Shown piece by piece: positions 30,600 to 39,778 of a stretch of 64,000 nt of DNA. How positions within the stretch are numbered: the first letter of the stretch is position 1; each line of letters starts with the position of its first letter. The notes beneath the pieces are model-generated. The model ran no database searches. It was given only the letters and a program-made list of their open reading frames with translations, and had not been told where the DNA came from. A program made the translations under genes and the position numbers. This DNA is from Angomonas deanei (Eukaryota > Euglenozoa > Kinetoplastea > Trypanosomatida > Trypanosomatidae), in NCBI GenBank assembly GCA_903995115.1, contig LR877162.1, positions 310,001-374,000 on the forward strand. The letters run 5' to 3'.

Positions 30600-31910
30600 C
30601 AATACCTTTAACTAGATGACGAGAGAAGGAAGAGGGGACTTATGATTGTTATCGCGCTCCTTCTCGAGTGGTGGTAGTTCATCTATTTCTTCTCACTCTT
30701 TCTAGCTTCGTCCTAATTACCTACAAGTTCACTTACCATCCCGAGCCTTCCCTTCGCCCTGAACAGGCGGGGCGAAGTGACGGGGGACGGAGGGTGGGCA
30801 ACCGCTTGTCGTATCGGTTGTATAATCTAATGATGTAATGTTGCAGGGTATACAGTGTAATAACAATTTAGAAGTAGTAACAAACAAACAGACAGGCAAA
30901 CAAAAAGAGACAATACCGTAAAAACTTGACCCTAAAAGCGTGTGAGTGGATATGCAGCACACCTGCTTCACTCTCGGTTACGCGGGGTTGCCCTTTTATG
31001 ATGGTCTCCCCTTTGGTCGTGCGGCGCAAGTGGGGTGTTGTGCGGGGGCAGCCGCCAGGCCAAGGTACCCATCACAGGGAGGGCGGGCCGCACCCACCGG
31101 TCAGCGCGTCTCCGCGGTTTCTGCCGTCGCGGAGGGTTGCGGTGTGCGACCCATATTCTGTACGCGTTCGTCCGGCATCTGCGCGGTTCAGACGCTTACA
31201 TTGTGGATGGAACAGGAAAACTACAAACTGAAAAGAGGAAAGGTGAGAAAGAGTGAATGTCCAAATAAACCAACAGAGACAACAACAACAAGTCATAACA
31301 CAAAGGCACACCATCACAGCGTGTACTGCCACTAGTGACATTTTGGACAATAATAATAATAACAATAGTAAAAATAAAACAAAACAAAAAATAAGTACTT
31401 TGTTTGGGGTCGGGGTCGGAAATGGATCCCGTGATTTCGTGATTTTTTTTTTTTTAAAGTGAATTTGTTTATTATTATTTCTGTTTTTTTTTTTTTTTTT
31501 TTTTTCGCAAAAGAAACGGAAAAAGAACAGTGACAAAACAAAACAAGAAAAAAACGACAAGGAAATAGTCTAAATTTATGGAAAAATATGAGTTATATAT
31601 ATATAAAAAATACTTTATGAGTTTTATAAAAGAAAAATACTTTATGAGTTTTATGTGCGCACTAAGACACAAGAACAAAGACAGGAAAACTTTTTTTTTT
31701 TTCGCTTTAAATACATTTTTTTTTTTTCTTTTAGTATTTTTTTTTATATTATTGTTTCTGTTGTTTTCTTTTTTGGATTTTCATTTCTTTTATTTTTGTT
31801 TTCTCATGCTCTCGTGCTGTTGTGTTGTCTAATTTAGTGGCGCATGGGCTCAGAAAGAATAATATAAAATCTAAAAGATTCTAAAAAAAAAAAAAAAGAT
31901 ATTGCTTCTT
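30600..31910. repeat. Array spacer 3
   Basis: 1311 bp, same layout as spacer 1; differs mainly in T-run length near 31484-31505 (a continuous T21-22 where others have an interrupting CA). No gene seen. Confidence 0.8.
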
Positions 31911-34304
31911 CTATGCTTTTTCGGGGGCGCTGACCGTCTTCTTCCGCTTTTTCTGCGCCTCGCCGGGGTCCTCCGCCCGCCGCGGCTGGGTGGGCTGCTC
32001 GGCCTCCTCCTGTTGCTTCTTACCGACTTGACGGCGGGCGTCCCTCAAAGAATTATCTTTTTTCTTGGAAAACCAAGAAATGACGCTCCTGACCATTTTC
32101 GTCAGGACGCCGGGGCCCTCCTGTGGTGGGGCATGTTCACGCGTCGTCTCCCCCTGGCCATCGTCGTCGTCGCGTGGGCGCTTCGTCGGGGCAGAGCGCT
32201 TCGTCGGGGCAAAGCGCTTCGTCGGGGCGGTGCTCTCTGCGTGTCCCTCTGTTGGGGCGGAGCGCTTCGTCGGAGCAGAGCGCTTCGATGGGACGATACC
32301 CTCCTTGCGCTCTTGCGTCGGGGCAGAGGGCCTTGTGAGAGAAGGGGGCCTCATCGGGGCAGAGGGCCTTGTGAGAGAAGGGGGCCTCATCGGAGCAGAG
32401 CGCATCGGTGGGGCGGCGCTCCCTCCGCGGCCTTGCGTCGGGGCAGAGGGCCTTGTGGGAGAAGTGGGCTTCGTCGGGGCAATTTCCTCCTTGCGCTCTC
32501 GCGTCGGGGCGGGGCGCTCCGTCGGTGCAACGCTCTGCGCACGTTCGCGCGTCGGGGTAGAGCGCTTCGTCGGGGGTGCCTTACGGGGGAGTCTCCGCAT
32601 CACCCGGGGTACGTAGCCGCCATTACCCGCCGTCATCTTCCTCCTTTTCGTCGTCTTGCTGGGGTCCTCCTCCCGGGCCCTCTTCTTCGCCGTCATCCTC
32701 GCGGCTGTCCGCAGGTCGAGCTCCGCACCCGTCCGCTCTACCTGATGGCGCAAAAACTCTATCTTCGCTGCCAGCAGTTTGGCGTGGCCCCGGGCCTCTT
32801 CCACCAACAGGCCGCCCTCCGCGAGTTCCTCCTCCAGGACCAGGGCCCGCCATTGCTGCAGACGCTGGGTCTCCTCCTCCTCCGCCTGCCGCTGTTCTTC
32901 CTCCCGCTGGCCTTCCGTTGGGGCGGCGGGGAAGTAGAAGTGGTGCTGCTGGGTCTCCTCCTCGATACGGGAGGGTCTCTCCCAGCAGGTGGGCTGCTCC
33001 CATTGGACTTCCGTTGGGGCGGCGGGGAAGTAGAAGTGGTGCTGCTGGGTCTCCTCCTCCTCCTGCCGCTGTTCTTCCTCCCGCTGGCCTTCCGTTGGGG
33101 CGGCGGGGAAGTAGAAGTGGTGCTGCTGTGTCTCCTCCTCCTCCTGCCGCTGTTCTTCCTCCCGCTGGCCTTCCGTTGGGGCGGCGGGGAAGTAACTCGG
33201 CGTGTCTTCCTGCCACACGCCGTCCTCCTCGCAGACGGGCTGCTGCGGGACGCATTGGGCTCCCGCCGCGGCAGGGGGGTCCTGGGAGGTGTCGGGGGTC
33301 TGCAGGGACGTACTGTCCGGCAAACGGTCCTCCCAAGCCTCCGCCTGCTCCTCCTGGGCCCGCGGGAATATGTCCCACAACGACCAGTGGACGGGCTGCG
33401 GCCACACGTCCTCCTCGATGTCGGAGGAGTATTCCTCGCAGACGGGCTGCTGCGGGACGCATTGGGCTCCCGCCGCGGCAGGGGGGTCCTGGGAGGTGTC
33501 GGGGGTCTGCAGGGACATACTGTCCGGCAAACGGTCCTCCCAAGCCTCCGCCTGCTCCTCCTGGGCCCGCGGGAATATGTCCCACAACGACCAGTGGACG
33601 GGCTGCGGCCACACGTCCTCCTCGATGTCGGAGGAGTATTCCTCGCAGACGGGCTGCTGCGGGACGCATTGGGCTCCCGCCGCGGCAGGGGGGTCCTGGG
33701 AGGTGTCGGGGGTCTGCAGGGACATACTGTCCGGCAAACGGTCCTCCCAAGCCTCCGCCTGCTCCTCCTGGGCCCGCGGGAATATGTCCCACAACGACCA
33801 GTGGACGGGCTGCGGCCACACGTCCTCCTCGATGTCGGAGAAGTATTCCTCGCAGACGGGCTGCTGCGGGACGCATTGGGCTCCCGCCGCGGCAGGGAGG
33901 TCCTGAGAGGCGTCGGGGGTCTGCAGGGACATACTGTCCGGCAAACGGTCCTCCCAAGCCTCCGCCTGCTCCTCCTGGGCCCGCGGGAATATGTCCCACA
34001 ACGACCAGTGGACGGGCTGCGGCCACACGTCCTCCTCGATGTCGGAGGAGTATTCCTCGCAGACGGGCTGCTGCGGGACGCATTGGAAGTATATACTCTC
34101 TGTGAATGTGTTGTACGGTGAGTTGGGGGGGGTCAACTCCTTTTCCTCTTCACTGGTCTGTGAGGGGAAACGAAGCTCCTCTAAATGGCACTCCTCCGCA
34201 CGCGGGGGAGAAGTGCTTGATCGACGGTTGCGACGCGCGGTGAGTAGGTTCAACCGCACCGCTTGTCGTGCCGCTGTATTTTGTTTCTGTGTTCTTTTTT
34301 GCAT
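31911..34304 (-). CDS. Array gene copy 4: repeat-rich protein, standard frame intact
   Basis: 797 residues, ATG 34302-34304, TAG stop; poly-C tract 8 (plus 34125-34132). It is the reference form. Residues 1-~75 are a basic, then acidic lead (MQKRTQKQNTAARQAV...ELTPPNSPYNTFTESIY). Next come four 69-aa repeats (CVPQQPVCEEYSSDIEEDVW...SLQTPDTSQD), acidic and Trp/Pro-rich. After DGVWQEDTPSY there are 27-aa repeats (FYFPAAPTEGQREEEQRQEE) and a short coiled coil (LVLEEELAEGGLLVEEARGH). A bipartite NLS-like KKRAREEDPSKTTKRRK follows, then Pro/Thr/Lys/Arg 6- and 12-aa repeats (SAPTKR, SAPMRPPSLTRP) and a C-terminal amphipathic stretch (VLTKMVRSVISWFSKKK). No signal peptide or membrane span. Family unrecognised; nuclear location is inferred from the NLS-like patches. 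Confidence 0.8.
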   Translation of the reverse strand: MQKRTQKQNTAARQAVRLNLLTARRNRRSSTSPPRAEECHLEELRFPSQTSEEEKELTPPNSPYNTFTESIYFQCVPQQPVCEEYSSDIEEDVWPQPVHWSLWDIFPRAQEEQAEAWEDRLPDSMSLQTPDASQDLPAAAGAQCVPQQPVCEEYFSDIEEDVWPQPVHWSLWDIFPRAQEEQAEAWEDRLPDSMSLQTPDTSQDPPAAAGAQCVPQQPVCEEYSSDIEEDVWPQPVHWSLWDIFPRAQEEQAEAWEDRLPDSMSLQTPDTSQDPPAAAGAQCVPQQPVCEEYSSDIEEDVWPQPVHWSLWDIFPRAQEEQAEAWEDRLPDSTSLQTPDTSQDPPAAAGAQCVPQQPVCEEDGVWQEDTPSYFPAAPTEGQREEEQRQEEEETQQHHFYFPAAPTEGQREEEQRQEEEETQQHHFYFPAAPTEVQWEQPTCWERPSRIEEETQQHHFYFPAAPTEGQREEEQRQAEEEETQRLQQWRALVLEEELAEGGLLVEEARGHAKLLAAKIEFLRHQVERTGAELDLRTAARMTAKKRAREEDPSKTTKRRKMTAGNGGYVPRVMRRLPRKAPPTKRSTPTRERAQSVAPTERPAPTRERKEEIAPTKPTSPTRPSAPTQGRGGSAAPPMRSAPMRPPSLTRPSAPMRPPSLTRPSAPTQERKEGIVPSKRSAPTKRSAPTEGHAESTAPTKRFAPTKRSAPTKRPRDDDDGQGETTREHAPPQEGPGVLTKMVRSVISWFSKKKDNSLRDARRQVGKKQQEEAEQPTQPRRAEDPGEAQKKRKKTVSAPEKA

Positions 34305-35614
34305 CAATACCTTTAACTAGATGACGAGAGAAGGAAGAGGGGACTTATGATTGTTATCGCGCTCCTTCTCGAGTGGTGGTAGTTCATCTATTTCTTCTCA
34401 CTCTTTCTAGCTTCGTCCTAATTACCTACAAGTTCACTTACCATCCCGAGCCTTCCCTTCGCCCTGAACAGGCGGGGCGAAGTGACGGGGGACGGAGGGT
34501 GGGCAACCGCTTGTCGTATCGGTTGTATAATCTAATGATGTAATGTTGCAGGGTATACAGTGTAATAACAATTTAGAAGTAGTAACAAACAAACAGACAG
34601 GCAAACAAAAAGAGACAATACCGTAAAAACTTGACCCTAAAAGCGTGTGAGTGGATATGCAGCACACCTGCTTCACTCTCGGTTACGCGGGGTTGCCCTT
34701 TTATGATGGTCTCCCCTTTGGTCGTGCGGCGCAAGTGGGGTGTTGTGCGGGGGCAGCCGCCAGGCCAAGGTACCCATCACAGGGAGGGCGGGCCGCACCC
34801 ACCGGTCAGCGCGTCTCCGCGGTTTCTGCCGTCGCGGAGGGTTGCGGTGTGCGACCCATATTCTGTACGCGTTCGTCCGGCATCTGCGCGGTTCAGACGC
34901 TTACATTGTGGATGGAACAGGAAAACTACAAACTGAAAAGAGGAAAGGTGAGAAAGAGTGAATGTCCAAATAAACCAACAGAGACAACAACAACAAGTCA
35001 TAACACAAAGGCACACCATCACAGCGTGTACTGCCACTAGTGACATTTTGGACAATAATAATAATAACAATAGTAAAAATAAAACAAAACAAAAAATAAG
35101 TACTCTGTTTGGGGTCGGGGTCGGAAATGGATCCCGTGATTTCGTGATTTTTTTTTTTTTTAAAGTGAATTTGTTTATTATTATTTCTGTTTTTTTTTTT
35201 TTTTTTTTTTTCGCAAAAGAAACGGAAAAAGAACAGTGACAAAACAAAACAAGAAAAAAACGACAAGGAAATAGTCTAAATTTATGGAAAAATATGAGTT
35301 ATATATATATAAAAAATACTTTATGAGTTTTATAAAAGAAAAATACTTTATGAGTTTTATGTGCGCACTAAGACACAAGAACAAGGACAGGAAAACTTTT
35401 TTTTTTTTTGCTTTAAATACATTTTTTTTTTTCTTTTAGTATTTTTTTTTATATTATTGTTTCTGTTGTTTTCTTTTTTGGATTTTCATTTCTTTTATTT
35501 TTGTTTTCTCATGCTCTCGTGCTGTTGTGTTGTCTAATTTAGTGGCGCATGGGCTCAGAAAGAATAATATAAAATCTAAAAGATTCTAAAAAAAAAAAAA
35601 AGATATTGCTTCTT
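34305..35614. repeat. Array spacer 4 with putative trans-splice acceptor
   Basis: 1310 bp. The acceptor is clearest here: plus 34317-34346 is CTAG followed by A/G-rich sequence, so the minus strand reads a 20-base C/T tract, then CATCTAG, with the ATG 12 bases after the AG. The same arrangement exists at every array copy. The rest is as in spacer 1. No RNA gene recognised. Confidence 0.75.
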
Positions 35615-38469
35615 CTATGCTTTTTCGGGGGCGCTGACCGTCTTCTTCCGCTTTTTCTGCGCCTCGCCGGGGTCCTCCGCCCGCCGCGGCTGGGTGGGCT
35701 GCTCGGCCTCCTCCTGTTGCTTCTTACCGACTTGACGGCGGGCGTCCCTCAAAGAATTATCTTTTTTCTTGGAAAACCAAGAAATGACGCTCCTGACCAT
35801 TTTCGTCAGGACGCCGGGGCCCTCCTGTGGTGGGGCATGTTCACGCGTCGTCTCCCCCTGGCCATCGTCGTCGTCGCGTGGGCGCTTCGTCGGGGCAGAG
35901 CGCTTCGTCGGGGCAAAGCGCTTCGTCGGGGCGGTGCTCTCTGCGTGTCCCTCTGTTGGGGCGGAGCGCTTCGTCGGAGCAGAGCGCTTCGATGGGACGA
36001 TACCCTCCTTGCGCTCTTGCGTCGGGGCAGAGGGCCTTGTGAGAGAAGGGGGCCTCATCGGGGCAGAGGGCCTTGTGAGAGAAGGGGGCCTCATCGGAGC
36101 AGAGGGCCTTGTGAGAGAAGGGGGCCTCATCGGAGCAGAGCGCATCGGTGGGGCGGCGCTCCCTCCGCGGCCTTGCGTCGGGGCAGAGGGCCTTGTGGGA
36201 GAAGGGGGCTTCGTCGGGGCAATTTCCTCCTTGCGCTCTCGCGTCGGGGCGGGGCGCTCCGTCGGTGCAACGCTCTGCGCACGTTCGCGCGTCGGGGTAG
36301 AGCGCTTCGTCGGGGGTGCCTTACGGGGGAGTCTCCGCATCACCCGGGGTACGTAGCCGCCATTACCCGCCGTCATCTTCCTCCTTTTCGTCGTCTTGCT
36401 GGGGTCCTCCTCCCGGGCCCTCTTCTTCGCCGTCATCCTCGCGGCTGTCCGCAGGTCGAGCTCCGCACCCGTCCGCTCTACCTGATGGCGCAAAAACTCT
36501 ATCTTCGCTGCCAGCAGTTTGGCGTGGCCCCGGGCCTCTTCCACCAACAGGCCGCCCTCCGCGAGTTCCTCCTCCAGGACCAGGGCCCGCCATTGCTGCA
36601 GGCGCTGGGTCTCCTCCTCCTCCGCCTGCCGCTGTTCTTCCTCCCGCTGGCCTTCCGTTGGGGCGGCGGGGAAGTAGAAGTGGTGCTGCTGGGTCTCCTC
36701 CTCGATACGGGAGGGTCTCCCCCAGCAGGTGGGCTGCTCCCATTGGCCTTCCGTTGGGGCGGCGGGGAAGTAGAAGTGGTGCTGCTGGGTCTCCTCCTCG
36801 ATACGGGAGGGTCTCTCCCAGCAGGTGGGCTGCTCCCATTGGACTTCCGTTGGGGCGGCGGGGAAGTAGAAGTGGTGCTGCTGGGTCTCCTCCTCCTCCT
36901 GCCGCTGTTCTTCCTCCCGCTGGCCTTCCGTTGGGGCGGCGGGGAAGTAGAAGTGGTGCTGCTGTGTCTCCTCCTCCTCCTGCCGCTGTTCTTCCTCCCG
37001 CTGGCCTTCCGTTGGGGCGGCGGGGAAGTAGAAGTGGTGCTGCTGTGTCTCCTCCTCCTCCTGCCGCTGTTCTTCCTCCCGCTGGCCTTCCGTTGGGGCG
37101 GCGGGGAAGTAGAAGTGGTGCTGCTGTGTCTCCTCCTCCTCCTGCCGCTGTTCTTCCTCCCGCTGGCCTTCCGTTGGGGCGGCGGGGAAGTAGAAGTGGT
37201 GCTGCTGGGTCTCCTCCTCCGCCTGCCGCTGTTCTTCCTCCCGCTGGCCTTCCGTTGGGGCGGCGGGGAAGTAGAAGTGGTGCTGCTGTGTCTCCTCCTC
37301 CTCCTGCCGCTGTTCTTCCTCCCGCTGGCCTTCCGTTGGGGCGGCGGGGAAGTAACTCGGCGTGTCTTCCTGCCACACGCCGTCCTCCTCGCAGACGGGC
37401 TGCTGCGGGACGCATTGGGCTCCCGCCGCGGCAGGGGGGTCCTGGGAGGTGTCGGGGGTCTGCAGGGACGTACTGTCCGGCAAACGGTCCTCCCAAGCCT
37501 CCGCCTGCTCCTCCTGGGCCCGCGGGAATATGTCCCACAACGACCAGTGGACGGGCTGCGGCCACACGTCCTCCTCGATGTCGGAGGAGTATTCCTCGCA
37601 GACGGGCTGCTGCGGGACGCATTGGGCTCCCGCCGCGGCAGGGAGGTCCTGGGAGGCGTCGGGGGTCTGCAGGGACGTACTGTCCGGCAAACGGTCCTCC
37701 CAAGCCTCCGCCTGCTCCTCCTGGGCCCGCGGGAATATGTCCCACAACGACCAGTGGACGGGCTGCGGCCACACGTCCTCCTCGATATCGGAGGAGTATT
37801 CCTCGCAGACGGGCTGCTGCGGGACGCATTGGGCTCCCGCCGCGGCAGGGAGGTCCTGGGAGGCGTCGGGGGTCTGCAGGGACATACTGTCCGGCAAACG
37901 GTCCTCCCAAGCCTCCGCCTGCTCCTCCTGGGCCCGCGGGAATATGTCCCACAACGACCAGTGGACGGGCTGCGGCCACACGTCGTCCTCCTCGATGTCG
38001 GAGGAGTATTCCTCGCAGACGGGCTGCTGCGGGACGCATTGGGCTCCCGCCGCGGCAGGGGGGTCCTGGGAGGTGTCGGGGGTCTGCAGGGACGTACTGT
38101 CCGGCAAACGGTCCTCCCAAGCCTCCGCCTGCTCCTCCTGGGCCCGCGGGAATATGTCCCACAACGACCAGTGGACGGGCTGCGGCCACACGTCCTCCTC
38201 GATGTCGGAGGAGTATTCCTCGCAGACGGGCTGCTGCGGGACGCATTGGAAGTATATACTCTCTGTGAATGTGTTGTACGGTGAGTTGGGGGGGGGGTCA
38301 ACTCCTTTTCCTCTTCACTGGTCTGTGAGGGGAAACGAAGCTCCTCTAAATGGCACTCCTCCGCACGCGGGGGAGAAGTGCTTGATCGACGGTTGCGACG
38401 CGCGGTGAGTAGGTTCAACCGCACCGCTTGTCGTGCCGCTGTATTTTGTTTCTGTGTTCTTTTTTGCAT
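35615..38469 (-). CDS. Array gene copy 5 (poly-C 10: N-terminus out of frame with standard body)
   Basis: ATG 38467-38469, TAG stop at 35615; 2855 bp. The poly-C tract is 10 long (plus 38288-38297), so translation from the ATG enters the Arg/Ser-rich frame and yields a 656-residue basic protein ending at 36499 (NASRSSPSARN, SPPPQRKASGRKNSGRRRRR repeats). The standard frame downstream is completely open: four 69-aa repeats, six to seven 27-aa repeats, coiled coil and basic tail (858 codons from an internal Met to the stop). One tract change of two bases would rejoin it to the start. It is essentially identical to copy 7 apart from the tract and a few substitutions. Confidence 0.65.
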
Positions 38470-39778
38470 CAATACCTTTAACTAGATGACGAGAGAAGGA
38501 AGAGGGGACTTATGATTGTTATCGCGCTCCTTCTCGAGTGGTGGTAGTTCATCTATTTCTTCTCACTCTTTCTAGCTTCGTCCTAATTACCTACAAGTTC
38601 ACTTACCATCCCGAGCCTTCCCTTCGCCCTGAACAGGCGGGGCGAAGTGACGGGGGACGGAGGGTGGGCAACCGCTTGTCGTATCGGTTGTATAATCTAA
38701 TGATGTAATGTTGCAGGGTATACAGTGTAATAACAATTTAGAAGTAGTAACAAACAAACAGACAGGCAAACAAAAAGAGACAATACCGTAAAAACTTGAC
38801 CCTAAAAGCGTGTGAGTGGATATGCAGCACACCTGCTTCACTCTCGGTTACGCGGGGTTGCCCTTTTATGATGGTCTCCCCTTTGGTCGTGCGGCGCAAG
38901 TGGGGTGTTGTGCGGGGGCAGCCGCCAGGCCAAGGTACCCATCACAGGGAGGGCGGGCCGCACCCACCGGTCAGCGCGTCTCCGCGGTTTCTGCCGTCGC
39001 GGAGGGTTGCGGTGTGCGACCCATATTCTGTACGCGTTCGTCCGGCATCTGCGCGGTTCAGACGCTTACATTGTGGATGGAACAGGAAAACTACAAACTG
39101 AAAAGAGGAAAGGTGAGAAAGAGTGAATGTCCAAATAAACCAACAGAGACAACAACAACAAGTCATAACACAAAGGCACACCATCACAGCGTGTACTGCC
39201 ACTAGTGACATTTTGGACAATAATAATAATAACAATAGTAAAAATAAAACAAAACAAAAAATAAGTACTTTGTTTGGGGTCGGGGTCGGAAATGGATCCC
39301 GTGATTTCGTGATTTTTTTTTTTTTAAAGTGAATTTGTTTATTATTATTTCTGTTTTTTTTTCATTTTTTTTTTTCGCAAAAGAAACGGAAAAAGAACAG
39401 TGACAAAACAAAACAAGAAAAAAACGACAAGGAAATAGTCTAAATTTATGGAAAAATATGAGTTATATATATATAAAAAATACTTTATGAGTTTTATAAA
39501 AGAAAAATACTTTATGAGTTTTATGTGCGCACTAAGACACAAGAACAAGGACAGGAAAACTTTTTTTTTTTTGCTTTAAATACATTTATTTTTTTTCTTT
39601 TAGTATTTTTTTTTATATTATTGTTTCTGTTGTTTTCTTTTTTGGATTTTCATTTCTTTTATTTTTGTTTTCTCATGCTCTCGTGCTGTTGTGTTGTCTA
39701 ATTTAGTGGCGCATGGGCTCAGAAAGAATAATATAAAATCTAAAAGATTCTAAAAAAAAAAAAAAGATATTGCTTCTT
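38470..39778. repeat. Array spacer 5
   Basis: 1309 bp, same layout as spacer 1, near-identical to spacer 7. No gene seen. Confidence 0.8.
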
